Numbered from the stretch's first letter, positions 43,987-53,521 are shown. The stretch is 64,000 bases of DNA from Gracilimonas sp965227785 (GCF_965227785.1 NZ_OZ245785.1:3162001-3226000), one strand, 5' to 3'. The notes: a model not told the origin generated them from the letters alone. A program made the numbers and translations.

Positions 43987-45471
43987 TTAGTAAGGATTAA
44001 AAATGCTTGATGCTACAGAGGTAGCCATATCAAAGAAGTTGAAAAACAGATCGGGGTTCAATCCAAATAAAATGGAAAGAACCGCTGTACTGAATAGCGG
44101 TACCACCATAAAAGGTGAGGCTTCCGTATGCCCTTCAAGTTCAGGTCCGCCTTTACGGAAATAGGCTCGGTGTATGATGGGAAAGAAATATCCCACGTTT
44201 AAGAGTCCACTGACAACCAAAATAACCACCGGTACGATCATGCCACCTTCAAGAGCTCCGGAAGCCAGGTACCATTTACTCACAAATCCGTTTACGGGGG
44301 GAATTCCGGCCAGTCCCATTGAGCCGATGGTAAAAGCAGCCATTGTCCAGGGCATTACTTTAGCAATTCCGTTCAGGTCGCTGATGTTCTTTTTGTGAAG
44401 GTTTACCATGATAGCTCCTGCACAGAAGAAGAGCGTGATTTTCATGGTTGCGTGGAAAGAAATATGCATGATACTTCCAATCAGGCCGGTTTCGGTAAGC
44501 AAAGCTACTCCCAATACGATGTAAGAAAGATGACCCACAGTTGAATAAGCCAATCGTCTTTTCAGATTATCCTGTGCAAATGCGAGTAAGGATGCGACGA
44601 TTACGGTTACGCCGGCAAGTACCATTAAAATCTCATTCAGCCCAAAGTCTGCCATCACTTCGGGTCCGAAGATAAACCCGACAACCCGGATCACACCGAA
44701 TACACCCGATTTAACCACGGCTACCGCATGCAGTAAAGAACTTACCGGCGTTGGTGCAGCCATGGCAGAAGGAAGCCAGCTGTGTAGCGGCATAATACCT
44801 GCCTTAACACCTACACCACCAAGAAACAGGAGGAAAATGGTTACAGCCATTGTATGTGTAAGCTCAGTATCGCCAAAAATACCACCGGCTTTAAAGTCAA
44901 GGGTTCCGGTTAGGGCGTAGGTGATACCGGCAGCGGCTATAAGAAGCAGACCTGCAGTCAGCGTATAAGTCAAATATTTACGACCGGCAGCAATGGCTTT
45001 TTTGTTTTCACTGTGAATAACCAGCGGATAAGTTGCCAGTGTCAGCATCTCATAAAAGATGATGAAGGTTAGCAGGTTCCCGGAAAAAGCAATACCGATG
45101 GTAGAACTCAAACAAACGGCAAAGCTGGCAAAGTAGCGGGTTTGTTTCTTTTCATGGTGACCGCGCATATATCCTATAGAATAGAAAGAGGTGAAAATCC
45201 AAAGCCCGGATGCAATCAATGCAAAGAAAACCCCAAAAGTGTCGGCCTTAAGTACTAATGGAAGGTTGGGAGCTATTTCGACCAGTTCCAGTTCAACAAC
45301 ATTGCCCTGAAGAGCAGACGGCAGTAAAGTGAGTACCAACAGGAATTTGATCAATCCGGCCAGAATAGTCCAGAACTCACGCAGATTCGGTTTCTTTGAA
45401 CTCAGCAAGATGAACGGCACCGCAGCCAGCGATACAAGAACAGCAAATAAAGGGATGTACGTAAGCTCCAT
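43987..45471 (-). CDS. Mrp-type antiporter large subunit (NuoL/M/N-like), second copy
   Basis: A 494-residue proton-conducting transporter subunit with ~14 helices. Glu in TFIIFYEMLTLATYPLV (TM5), Lys in HAVAVVKSGVFGVIRV (TM7) and Lys in FHATMKITLFFCAGA (TM8) are present, as is PLHSWLPSAMAAPTPVS. It lies 20 bp behind the mrpD-like gene. Its homologues include MrpD and NuoM/N and hydrogenase-4 subunits; assignment to one of them is by context only. Confidence 0.88.
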   Translation of the reverse strand: MELTYIPLFAVLVSLAAVPFILLSSKKPNLREFWTILAGLIKFLLVLTLLPSALQGNVVELELVEIAPNLPLVLKADTFGVFFALIASGLWIFTSFYSIGYMRGHHEKKQTRYFASFAVCLSSTIGIAFSGNLLTFIIFYEMLTLATYPLVIHSENKKAIAAGRKYLTYTLTAGLLLIAAAGITYALTGTLDFKAGGIFGDTELTHTMAVTIFLLFLGGVGVKAGIMPLHSWLPSAMAAPTPVSSLLHAVAVVKSGVFGVIRVVGFIFGPEVMADFGLNEILMVLAGVTVIVASLLAFAQDNLKRRLAYSTVGHLSYIVLGVALLTETGLIGSIMHISFHATMKITLFFCAGAIMVNLHKKNISDLNGIAKVMPWTMAAFTIGSMGLAGIPPVNGFVSKWYLASGALEGGMIVPVVILVVSGLLNVGYFFPIIHRAYFRKGGPELEGHTEASPFMVVPLFSTAVLSILFGLNPDLFFNFFDMATSVASSIFNPY

Positions 45472-45491
45472 GTGTTGAGTAAATTACTTGT

Positions 45492-46985
45492 TTAAAATCC
45501 TGCCGGAAACATTGTGAAAATTACATTTACGATATAGACGTTGAAAATACCAACCAGTAAAAGTCCGATTGCCATTACAGCCATTGGAAACATCATGCTA
45601 AAGCCGACTTCATCATTCTGAACCGCTTCAGTTTCGGTGGCTTCTTCAGCATCCGGATTATTGAGGTATATTTTCTCAATGATGCGGAAGAAATACACGG
45701 CATTTAGCAGTGAGCTGATCAAGATAACGGCCAGTAGCATCCAACTGCTGTTTTCAATGGTTCCAAGGGCGAGATACCACTTACTGAAGAATCCGGCAAG
45801 AGGTGGAAGCCCAACCATTGAAATGGCTGCTGTGGTAAAGGCTGCCATCGTCCAGGGGTATTTCTTGCGATAGCTGTTATCAAATTTTGTAATCAGGGAA
45901 TGACCTTCTTTTAGTCTCATGCTCCCTGAAACCAGGAAAAGAAGGGCTTTCATCAGGGCGTGATTTAATATGTGAAGGACCGCGCCAATAAACCCAAAAT
46001 GATTTGCCAGGCTAATGCCCATAATGATGTACCCGATTTGAGAAACCGAGCTGTACGCCAGCATTTTCTTCAGTTCGCTCTGAGCGATAGCCATAATAGA
46101 ACCATACAGAATACCAATTCCAGCAAAAACTCCGATAATAGTTGTTAGCGGCAGTTGATCGTCTACCAGTTCAACACCAAACAGGAATAATACGACCCTT
46201 AAAAGAATATAAGCGGCAACCTTGGTTCCAATAGGGGCAATGAGGGCCGATGAAGTAGAAGATGCAAACGTATAAGAATCCGGCAGCCATCCGTGCATTG
46301 GGAAAAGGGCTGCTTTTACACCAACACCAACCACCATTAAGATAAGAGCCGCAACCACCGATGAATGCCCGATTACCTGTGGCAACATGGCGTGCATATC
46401 GATGATGTTGAGCGTGCCGGTTACGGTATACAAAAAACCAACGCCTAATAAATACAGTGAACCACCCACGGTTCCGATGATCAAATAACGGAAGGCTGAG
46501 TAGGGAGCTCTTTTCTCTCCAATAGCGATTAGAGCATAACTGGACAGGGAAGAAATTTCAAGAAATACGTACAGGTTGAAAAGGTCACCAGTCAGTACCA
46601 TTCCGTTGAAGCCCAGCATCAGCAGCATCGATACCGTGTAGTAAGCCATTTTCTTGCCCGGGAACTCAACCTTGCTGATTTCTTTGGAGTGAATGAGTAC
46701 CAGAAAAGCAATTGCGTTGATTACCAGTACGATAAAAGCGGCCAGTCCGTCATACACAAACTCAATTCCGATGGGGGGTGCCCATCCGCCAAAAAAGTAC
46801 CGGATGGTTTCACCTGTTTGAATCAGGTGCCAGAATCCCCAGGCTGAAAAAAATGTGGCAATGCCGGTTCCAAGCAGACTCAGGTGCCAGGTGAGCTCAC
46901 GCTTCCAGAGTCCGATAACGGGAATCAGAATCGCAAAAAGGATATATGTAACGGGTATTAACGCCGGTATTTCGGATCCTATCAT
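45492..46985 (-). CDS. mrpD: Mrp antiporter subunit D
   Basis: A 497-residue antiporter-like subunit with ~14 helices, homologous to NuoM/N. TM5 Glu is in LYVFLEISSLSSYALIAI, TM7 Lys in APIGTKVAAYILLRV, TM8 Lys in LNHALMKALLFLVSG; the signature PMHGWLPDSYTFASS is typical of MrpD. It overlaps mrpC by 4 bp (ATGA), as mrpC-mrpD usually do. Of the three large subunits this one is the best candidate for true MrpD, based on that adjacency. Confidence 0.9.
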   Translation of the reverse strand: MIGSEIPALIPVTYILFAILIPVIGLWKRELTWHLSLLGTGIATFFSAWGFWHLIQTGETIRYFFGGWAPPIGIEFVYDGLAAFIVLVINAIAFLVLIHSKEISKVEFPGKKMAYYTVSMLLMLGFNGMVLTGDLFNLYVFLEISSLSSYALIAIGEKRAPYSAFRYLIIGTVGGSLYLLGVGFLYTVTGTLNIIDMHAMLPQVIGHSSVVAALILMVVGVGVKAALFPMHGWLPDSYTFASSTSSALIAPIGTKVAAYILLRVVLFLFGVELVDDQLPLTTIIGVFAGIGILYGSIMAIAQSELKKMLAYSSVSQIGYIIMGISLANHFGFIGAVLHILNHALMKALLFLVSGSMRLKEGHSLITKFDNSYRKKYPWTMAAFTTAAISMVGLPPLAGFFSKWYLALGTIENSSWMLLAVILISSLLNAVYFFRIIEKIYLNNPDAEEATETEAVQNDEVGFSMMFPMAVMAIGLLLVGIFNVYIVNVIFTMFPAGF

Positions 46986-47350
46986 TGAATCTTATCTAAA
47001 AGTTCTTCTTCGTTGAGGGTGCCGTAGCGGTTATAAATGTTAATTAATAGGGCAAATGCCACTCCCAAAGTTGCCACACCCACTACAATAGCTGTAAGCA
47101 TTAAAGTGTGGGGCAGAGCATTCATATAATTGGATACTTCAGTTACAGGTAAGCCGTATGCTTTAACCGGAACCGTAGCTCCTTCCTTCATCGCCACAGA
47201 TACAAAAAACAGGATAACACCGGCCTGGAATATGGAAAGTCCTATAGTCTTCTTCACAAGGTTCTTTTTCAGAAGCATACCATATAATCCCAAAGCCAGT
47301 AATATGATGGTAAACCAATAAGCATAGTGCCCTAAAAAGAAATCAAGCAT
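46982..47350 (-). CDS. mrpC: Mrp antiporter subunit C (NuoK-like)
   Basis: A 122-residue, three-helix NuoK homologue: GLYGMLLKKNLVKKTIGLSIFQAGVILFFV in helices 1-2 and LPHTLMLTAIVVGVATLGVAFAL in helix 3. It is coupled by overlap to both mrpB (8 bp) and mrpD (4 bp). Confidence 0.92.
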   Translation of the reverse strand: MLDFFLGHYAYWFTIILLALGLYGMLLKKNLVKKTIGLSIFQAGVILFFVSVAMKEGATVPVKAYGLPVTEVSNYMNALPHTLMLTAIVVGVATLGVAFALLINIYNRYGTLNEEELLDKIQ

Positions 47351-47783
47351 AGTCTTCTCCTTTAACCATATTGTCGTAAATAAGGACGAGCACAGTCATT
47401 ACGGTAAGTCCGATCCCCAATTCGATAATCAGGATTCCCCAGTATCGCAGATCGGCTGCTTCAAGTCCGGGGATGGGTAATTGCTCGTAATCGAGAAAAT
47501 ATCCACCGGTGAAAATAGCCACCAGCCCGGTTCCAAAATAAATGAGCACACCAAGGGCTGCGTATGGGGTTGCCAGATAATCTTTAAACTGAATGCTGGC
47601 AATTTCGGTGCCGCTTGCAATACGCACTAACAAAAGGGAGGCTGCCAATAATGTGCCACCCTGAAAGCCTCCACCGGGGGAGTAATGGCCGTGGAAAATC
47701 ACATAGAAACCAAATAGCATTATATAAGGACTCAGAAAGCGTGAGCCCAGCAGAATTATAGGGCTGTGTTCTTTATTCGTCAT
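47343..47783 (-). CDS. mrpB: Mrp antiporter subunit B
   Basis: A 146-residue, four-helix membrane protein. The signature FYVIFHGHYSPGGGFQGGTLLA near 26-47 is diagnostic of the MnhB domain. It overlaps mrpC by 8 bp and the MbhE-like gene by 11 bp, consistent with translational coupling of the antiporter operon. Confidence 0.93.
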   Translation of the reverse strand: MTNKEHSPIILLGSRFLSPYIMLFGFYVIFHGHYSPGGGFQGGTLLAASLLLVRIASGTEIASIQFKDYLATPYAALGVLIYFGTGLVAIFTGGYFLDYEQLPIPGLEAADLRYWGILIIELGIGLTVMTVLVLIYDNMVKGEDYA

Positions 47784-48096
47784 CGCTTCCTCCTTCTGCT
47801 TCCTCTTTGCGGTTTCTTAGCAGTAAAAACGTGATGAGTCCGGCCGTGAAAATCACAATTTGCTCACCCAGGGTGTCAATACTACGATAATCGCCCAAAA
47901 TCACAGTTACGATATTGGGAGTGTGGGCATCGTTGTAAGCTTCTTGTATATAATAGTTGCCGGGCACTTTGGTACCGGTCATACTTACTTCCTGATTCAT
48001 CTGATTATCAGGATCTCCACGATAGGGCAAGTCCGATGCTGCAAAAAGCAACACGGTTGTAAATGCCATGATGATAAATAGCTTTATATACTTCAA
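47773..48096 (-). CDS. Mrp/Mbh subunit E-like protein (C-terminal MrpA piece)
   Basis: A 107-residue protein matching the MbhE-type segment that in canonical Mrp is fused to the end of MrpA: an N-terminal helix, an extracytoplasmic stretch (YYIQEAYNDAHTPNIVTVILGDYR) and a helix starting GEQIVIFTAGLITFLLLR. Start codon is TTG, fused with the upstream stop (TTGA). Its existence as a separate gene means MrpA is split here. Confidence 0.8.
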   Translation of the reverse strand: MKYIKLFIIMAFTTVLLFAASDLPYRGDPDNQMNQEVSMTGTKVPGNYYIQEAYNDAHTPNIVTVILGDYRSIDTLGEQIVIFTAGLITFLLLRNRKEEAEGGSDDE

Positions 48097-48338
48097 TCTT
48101 CTGTCTTAAAAGTGGTTTGAAAGATTGCGACGATTAATAAAATCCCGGTAACACCGGCTCCGACTACAGCTTCCGTAAACCCTACATCTACGGCTCCCAT
48201 AGTTGTAAACAACAGTGCCATCAAAAAACTGAAAACAGTCAACATGACCACCGAAATAAGTAAATCCTTTGCTTCCAGCGCGATGTATGCTGTTATCAGC
48301 AAAAAGATGAATAATATGAGTTCAAGTTCCCAGTACAT
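48093..48338 (-). CDS. DUF4040/MbhD-like subunit (C-terminal MrpA piece)
   Basis: An 81-residue, three-helix protein with the DUF4040 pattern: AKDLLISVVMLTVFSFLMALLFTTMGAVDVGFTEAVVGAGVTGILLI. In canonical Mrp this domain is part of MrpA, in hydrogenase and archaeal complexes it is the separate MbhD. The glutamate in TEAVVGAG is the conserved one of the NuoJ-like fold. It overlaps the E-like gene by 4 bp. Confidence 0.85.
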   Translation of the reverse strand: MYWELELILFIFLLITAYIALEAKDLLISVVMLTVFSFLMALLFTTMGAVDVGFTEAVVGAGVTGILLIVAIFQTTFKTED

Positions 48339-48679
48339 CAGTCTTCCTTATTATCTTTTTTGTTATCGGGAAGCAAGGGTTTTAGTCCGGCATTGTATGC
48401 TGCCCGGGCAAGAGCGTGGGCACCAATCGGATTGGCTAACATGATAAACAGTAACACCAAAGCCAGTTTACCGCTATTAATGGTCAAACCTTCAAAAATA
48501 ATCAGCCCGATAATAATCAGGATCATTCCAAGCGTATCACTTTTACTGGTGGCGTGCGTGCGGGAATAAAAATCAGGCAGGCGGATAATGCCTATGCTTC
48601 CTACAAGCAAAAAGAAGATGCCGGTAACAACAAATACAATGGTCAATATTGAGGTTAAATCAGTCATCGAAGCGAACAT
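48338..48679 (-). CDS. mrpG: Mrp antiporter subunit G
   Basis: A 113-residue, three-helix protein of the MnhG/PhaG family: FLLVGSIGIIRLPDFYSRTHATSKSDTLG near 20-48 is the signature. Overlaps mrpF by 20 bp as given; a second ATG at 48667 would cut the overlap to 8 bp and is equally likely. Confidence 0.92.
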   Translation of the reverse strand: MFASMTDLTSILTIVFVVTGIFFLLVGSIGIIRLPDFYSRTHATSKSDTLGMILIIIGLIIFEGLTINSGKLALVLLFIMLANPIGAHALARAAYNAGLKPLLPDNKKDNKED

Positions 48680-48941
48680 CTACTTTGTCGGATGAAAAAT
48701 ACTTTGCGATGGTTAGCGACCCGATAAAACCGAGGATGGCATAAGCCAACGTGATATCGATGAACATCCCAATTCGGTCAAATACAAACCCTACAAGGCA
48801 AATAAGTACAATTGTTTTTGTGGCAATGGCATTAGTTCCCACCAGGCGATCGAAAACCGTTGGGCCTTGTAATACACGGTAAGCAGGTACTACAATAATA
48901 GCTGTTAAAACTACTGCACTGTATAGAAAGAAAGAATCCAT
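48660..48941 (-). CDS. mrpF: Mrp antiporter subunit F
   Basis: A 93-residue, three-helix protein with the MnhF signature RVLQGPTVFDRLVGTNAIATK near 22-42 and IDITLAYAILGFIGSLTIAKY. It overlaps the mrpE stop by one base (TAATG). Confidence 0.92.
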   Translation of the reverse strand: MDSFFLYSAVVLTAIIVVPAYRVLQGPTVFDRLVGTNAIATKTIVLICLVGFVFDRIGMFIDITLAYAILGFIGSLTIAKYFSSDKVDVRFDD

Positions 48942-49498
48942 TACAGTTCCTCCTTATTGTGAATTACTTCAAAATCTGAGACAACGTCGTGCATCTCCTT
49001 GGTAAATAGTTTAAGCACCTGTTTTGGCATTTTATCGCTGGCTATACCTTCAAAGGATGCCGGGGAGATTGCATGGACGATAAATTCGTCTCCGTTTATA
49101 TCAACAGTAAGCGTGCCCGGCGTAAGGGTAATGGAATTGCCGAGTATCATTTTTGCATGCGGATTTGGATAATTCACTTTGAAACGAACCATCGAAGTTT
49201 TAATAGGCAGAGAAGGACTCAATAAAATTTTAGCCACCTCAATTCCTGAGACAATGATTTGCCAGATTAGCCAAACAAAATACCAGGGCATATAAAGAAA
49301 CCGGAGTTCCTTAATTACATCGTTTTCATCCTCGTAAAAAGAAAAAGCCTTTAACTTATAGTTGATGGCCATCACGATGGACACACTAATGACACCCATG
49401 ACGGTATGTATCACGTCGAAAAAGCCACTCATGATATACCAAAACACCATGAGGGTGAGAAAAGAAACAATCAGGCTTTGTACGGATAAAGACTTCAA
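48941..49498 (-). CDS. mrpE: Mrp antiporter subunit E
   Basis: A 185-residue protein of the MnhE family: two or three N-terminal helices followed by a soluble domain with KMILGNSITLTPGTLTVDINGDEFIVHAI near 110-140, the family signature. It is the first gene of the operon. The start is TTG at 49498; the frame is closed by a stop just upstream and the next ATG would remove the first helix. A -7 box stands 40 bp upstream. Confidence 0.9.
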   Translation of the reverse strand: MKSLSVQSLIVSFLTLMVFWYIMSGFFDVIHTVMGVISVSIVMAINYKLKAFSFYEDENDVIKELRFLYMPWYFVWLIWQIIVSGIEVAKILLSPSLPIKTSMVRFKVNYPNPHAKMILGNSITLTPGTLTVDINGDEFIVHAISPASFEGIASDKMPKQVLKLFTKEMHDVVSDFEVIHNKEEL

Positions 49499-49537
49499 AA
49501 TTTTAAGTTATTCAGTTCCTGTAGAAATTAACGGCTT

Positions 49538-49568
49538 CAAACATACAAATTAAAAGAATTACCCGAAA
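49538..49568 (-). promoter_or_regulatory. Mrp operon promoter
   Basis: On the minus strand TATGTTTG (plus 49538-49545) matches TAnnTTTG exactly; the -33 region 20 bp upstream reads TTTC instead of TTTG. The leader to the mrpE TTG start would be ~35 nt. Confidence 0.45.
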
Positions 49569-49774
49569 TGAAAATCGAAGTAGTAGTATGTGTTGTGCAA
49601 TAATAAAGACAAAACTATTTATCGGTACATTCTTTGACAAAATTAAACATTATTTTTGAGCTTGAAATCATAGAGCTCTTATAAATCTGCACTATTAGGG
49701 TTGTTGTTGGGATGTGCTGTCGAGTGCTGGCTTTTAGTTGGTTAACTTTTAGGCGAAAATCATAGAAAACTGTC
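49569..49774. other. Gene-free divergent region between mrpE and nuoL
   Basis: Part of the 372 bp interval between the divergent Mrp and nuoL-N operons. It is A+T-rich; the short reading frames in it have no family features. The motif AAATCATAGA occurs twice (near 49666 and 49758) and may be a shared protein-binding site, but the evidence is slight. Nothing else is recognised. Confidence 0.3.
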
Positions 49775-49804
49775 TTTACCTTCCTATAGTTTTTTGTATC
49801 TTTG
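49775..49804 (+). promoter_or_regulatory. nuoL-nuoN promoter
   Basis: TATCTTTG at 49797-49804 is an exact TAnnTTTG box; the -33 region (TTTA at 49775-49778, spacer 18) is imperfect. Predicted leader about 60 nt before the nuoL ATG. Confidence 0.5.
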
Positions 49805-49870
49805 CCATCCATTTCGGAGCCGTGCCTGTCGCGGCTTTGTTTTTACAGAAATCAAAACAAAGTTTAATAA

Positions 49871-51892
49871 ATGGAATCCGCTACGGCGCTGTTTTCACTC
49901 ATAATTGCTCTTCCATTAGCTGGTTTTCTGATCAACGGAATTATCGGCCTGTTCGCAGAGAACTATAGAAATAAGAAGCAACTCATTGGATTGATTGCTA
50001 ATCTGGCCGTATTTGTACCTTTTGCTATTGCGGTTTATTTCTTTCTGAATATTAATGCTGAATCCGAAGCAGTTGTTTATAAGCTATTCACCTGGATGGA
50101 AGTGGGTAGTTTCAGTGTTGATATTGCTTATCGTCTCGACCAGCTTTCTATTTTAATGACATTGGTTGTGACCGGTGTCGGTTTCCTAATTCACCTGTAC
50201 TCAATGGGGTACATGGCGGATGATGAAGGGTATTGGAAGTTTTTTGCTTACCTGAACCTCTTCATCTTTGCAATGCTGAATCTGGTTTTAGGTAATAACC
50301 TGTTACTGCTTTTCCTTGGTTGGGAGGGGGTAGGTGTTTGTTCGTACCTCTTGATTGGTTTCTGGTACACCGATATGGCTAAGTCCGATGCTGCTAAAAA
50401 AGCCTTTATTTATAACCGAATTGGTGACTTTGCCTTTTTGATTGCCATGTTCATGGTCTTCCAAACAGTGGGAAGTCTTAACTTTGATGTAATTCTTGGA
50501 AACCTGGATGCGTTTTCGAGCGAATATACTTTCACGATTGGCTTGCTGATGTTTATAGGAGCCACCGGTAAATCTGCCCAAATTCCTTTATTTGTTTGGC
50601 TGCCCGATGCGATGGCTGGTCCGACTCCGGTTTCTGCCCTCATCCACGCGGCTACGATGGTAACCTCCGGTATTTACCTGATCTCCCGGATGTCGCCTAT
50701 GTTTGTGCTTTCCCCGGAAGTGATGCTGATTGTTGCAGTTATTGGTGCGCTTACTGCTATTGTTGCAGCCACCATTGCCATCACCCAAAACGATATTAAA
50801 AGTGTACTTGCTTATTCTACCGTTTCTCAGTTAGGGTATATGTTTCTGGCATTGGGATCCGGAGCTTTTACAGCTGCCATGTTTCACGTTGTTACTCACG
50901 CTTTTTTCAAGGCATGCCTGTTCCTTGGATCCGGTTCCGTAATTCATGCCATGCACCATGTGGAGCACGAGCTGGAGCATGAAGGAAAAGATGTACATTT
51001 CGATCCGCAGGATATGAGAAATATGGGCGGACTTCGAAAATTCATGCCATCTACCTATAAGACTTTTATGATTTCAACCATTGCCATTGCCGGTATTCCG
51101 CCATTGGCCGGGTTCTTTTCAAAAGATGAAATTTTAGCGATGACGGCCAACGCCGGAGCCGGAGAATTCGGCAGCTATATGTATATAGCACTTTGGGTTG
51201 TTGGAATGATTACAGCCTTCCTGACCGCTTTTTACATGTTCCGACTTACACTGACCACTTTCCATGGCGAGTTCAAACTGGGTCAGCGATTCAAAGAAGC
51301 TATCGGGGCTGAAAAATATCTGCATGAAAGTCCGGCAACTATGACCATTCCGCTTTGGACTTTAGCAGGCTTGGCTGCAGTAGGCGGCTTCCTTGGTGTG
51401 CCGAACTTTGTTGTAGAGACATTCACCGGTGAAACCGCTCACATTAATTTACTGCACAACTGGCTGGTAAATATTAATGCTGATTACGCGCTGGTTCTTG
51501 GTAAGCCAATCAAGTGGGGTATCATGGCCTTTTCCATTGTGATTGCCATTGCCGGTACCTGGACAGCCTTCAGAATGTATAACAACAATCAGCAGCTTGA
51601 GTCGGATGCAAAACTCGCGGACCGATTTGGCGGGCTTTATCAAACATGGAAAGACAAGTACAACCTCGATGAGGTGTATGAAGGACTTGTATCTGATCCT
51701 ATCGTGAAGTTTTCGGATAAAGTACTTGCCGTGTTCGACATGAAAGTGGTTGACGGTATTGTCAATGCCACGGCCGGAACGGTTCGTTTGTTCGGTAGTT
51801 TATTCCGTTATGTACAAACCGGGGTGGTTTCAAGTTATGCGCTGGCTTTTGTGATTGGCGTAATTGTGATCCTTTATTTAATGATAATGTAA
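49871..51892 (+). CDS. nuoL: NADH-quinone oxidoreductase subunit L
   Basis: Distal proton-pumping subunit of complex I. The 673 residues match full NuoL, including the C-terminal long lateral helix region. Seen: WEGVGVCSYLLIGFWY near 150 with the TM5 Glu, PLFVWLPDAMAGPTPVSALIHAATMVTSGIYLI near 238-270, and the functional Lys/His residues in the TM8-12 region. It starts the nuoL-nuoM-phhB-nuoN unit; 17 bp separate it from nuoM. Confidence 0.95.
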   Translation: MESATALFSLIIALPLAGFLINGIIGLFAENYRNKKQLIGLIANLAVFVPFAIAVYFFLNINAESEAVVYKLFTWMEVGSFSVDIAYRLDQLSILMTLVVTGVGFLIHLYSMGYMADDEGYWKFFAYLNLFIFAMLNLVLGNNLLLLFLGWEGVGVCSYLLIGFWYTDMAKSDAAKKAFIYNRIGDFAFLIAMFMVFQTVGSLNFDVILGNLDAFSSEYTFTIGLLMFIGATGKSAQIPLFVWLPDAMAGPTPVSALIHAATMVTSGIYLISRMSPMFVLSPEVMLIVAVIGALTAIVAATIAITQNDIKSVLAYSTVSQLGYMFLALGSGAFTAAMFHVVTHAFFKACLFLGSGSVIHAMHHVEHELEHEGKDVHFDPQDMRNMGGLRKFMPSTYKTFMISTIAIAGIPPLAGFFSKDEILAMTANAGAGEFGSYMYIALWVVGMITAFLTAFYMFRLTLTTFHGEFKLGQRFKEAIGAEKYLHESPATMTIPLWTLAGLAAVGGFLGVPNFVVETFTGETAHINLLHNWLVNINADYALVLGKPIKWGIMAFSIVIAIAGTWTAFRMYNNNQQLESDAKLADRFGGLYQTWKDKYNLDEVYEGLVSDPIVKFSDKVLAVFDMKVVDGIVNATAGTVRLFGSLFRYVQTGVVSSYALAFVIGVIVILYLMIM

Positions 51893-51909
51893 TTGTCACT
51901 GATTAGTAG

Positions 51910-53520
51910 ATGGAAACTCTTTTAAATATCGTTATTTATTTACCGCTGTTAGGCATCCCGCTGATCTTGCTGATCAGGAATGAAGCTTCCAGAAAGTGGA
52001 TCGCCCTGTTAGTGACAAGCCTTACCTTTGTGGCTTCCTTGCCTTTAATGTTCAGCTTTGATGTAGCTGCCTCAGGAACACCACAGTTCCTGACCGAAGG
52101 AGGACGATTAATGGAAGCCCTGGATATTAAATATCTGGTTGGTTTGGATGGTTTGAGTCTGCTTTTATTCATGCTGACTACCTTTATGGGGCCCATTGTG
52201 ATTTTATCTTCATGGAATTCCGTGAAGAAACACCTCGCTGGTTATCTGAGCATGCTTTTGTTGCTACAAACCGCATCCCTGGGAGTTTTTGCCTCGCTAG
52301 ACCTGATGGTATTTTATGTATTCTTTGAGCTCTCTTTGATTCCGATGTACTTCCTGATTGGTATCTGGGGTGGATCCGGACGGATTCAGGCCACCATAAA
52401 GTTTTTCATTTATACATTGGTTGGTTCGCTGATCATGTTAGTTGGATTGATCTATCTCGGATATGATGCCGGGGCAGCAATGGGAGCCGGAACAAGCTTT
52501 ACAACCGACTGGAGGTTTCTGTCCAGTGACATGTATACCATTGGCCTGGTTCAGCAAACGTATTTATTCCTTGCTTTTGCATTGGCCTTCTGTATCAAAG
52601 TGCCTCTTTTTCCTTTTCATACCTGGCTACCATATGCACATACCGAAGCTCCAACAGCAGGATCAGTGGTTCTTGCTGCAATCATGCTGAAAATGGGAAC
52701 GTATGGATTGATTCGTGTTTGTCTGCCCATCTTCCCAAATGCTTTTATGGAATTTGCCCCATGGATGGCCACATTGGCTGTGATCGGAATTATTTATGGT
52801 GCACTGGTTGCCATGGTTCAGAAAGATGTCAAAAAATTGGTGGCTTATTCTTCAGTCAGTCACTTAGGTTTTGTTGTATTGGGAATTTTTGCTCTGAACA
52901 CTGTTGCCGTTCAGGGAGCCATTATTCAGATGATTAACCACGGACTTTCAACAGGTGCGCTCTTCCTTATTGTTGGGATGATTTATGACCGCCGTCACAC
53001 TCGTATGATTAAGGACTTTGGTGGCATTGCGAAAAAAGTGCCTGTATTTACCGTAATGTTTATGATTGCTACACTGGCTTCCATCGGGCTTCCGGGACTG
53101 AATGGTTTTGTAGGTGAATTTTTGATTCTGAATGGTTCTTTCTTCTCTGAACTGTACAACAACAAAGTATTCGCAATACTCGCAGCAACCGGTGTTATTC
53201 TTGCCGCTGTGTACATGTTGTGGATGTTCCAGAGAGTAATGTTTGGTCCTCTGACAAATGAGGAAAATGAGAAATTAGTCGATCTGAATGTTCGTGAAAT
53301 CGGCCTGTTAGTGCCTTTAGTAATATTCATGTTCTGGATTGGAATCCACCCGGTTGATTTCACTAAGTATTCAGAAGCACAAGTTGAGGAATTAATTGAA
53401 GCATCTCAGGAAAAAAGTATGGCTGTGATTGAGCAGTCAAAACTTGATGAAGACCTTCCTGACTGGACTGCAAGATTCTATGACGTAGATCAAGTTGAAT
53501 CACAAATGGCATCCAAGTAA
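51910..53520 (+). CDS. nuoM: NADH-quinone oxidoreductase subunit M
   Basis: Proton-pumping membrane subunit of complex I; 536 residues, ~14 helices. Seen: FYVFFELSLIPMYFLIGIWGG near 136 with the TM5 Glu, FPFHTWLPYAHTEAPTAGSVVLAAIMLKMGTYGLIR near 236-270 with the TM7-8 Lys, and SVSHLGFVVLGI. The next gene, phhB, begins one base after its stop. Confidence 0.95.
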   Translation: METLLNIVIYLPLLGIPLILLIRNEASRKWIALLVTSLTFVASLPLMFSFDVAASGTPQFLTEGGRLMEALDIKYLVGLDGLSLLLFMLTTFMGPIVILSSWNSVKKHLAGYLSMLLLLQTASLGVFASLDLMVFYVFFELSLIPMYFLIGIWGGSGRIQATIKFFIYTLVGSLIMLVGLIYLGYDAGAAMGAGTSFTTDWRFLSSDMYTIGLVQQTYLFLAFALAFCIKVPLFPFHTWLPYAHTEAPTAGSVVLAAIMLKMGTYGLIRVCLPIFPNAFMEFAPWMATLAVIGIIYGALVAMVQKDVKKLVAYSSVSHLGFVVLGIFALNTVAVQGAIIQMINHGLSTGALFLIVGMIYDRRHTRMIKDFGGIAKKVPVFTVMFMIATLASIGLPGLNGFVGEFLILNGSFFSELYNNKVFAILAATGVILAAVYMLWMFQRVMFGPLTNEENEKLVDLNVREIGLLVPLVIFMFWIGIHPVDFTKYSEAQVEELIEASQEKSMAVIEQSKLDEDLPDWTARFYDVDQVESQMASK

Positions 53521-53521
53521 T

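Noticed and set aside
42052..49498. Membrane-bound hydrogenase (Mbh) or hydrogenase-4 cluster
   Set aside because: Several subunits resemble Mbh parts, but no [NiFe] large or small subunit or ferredoxin-type gene is present; the E-F-G-B-C-D set fits Mrp.
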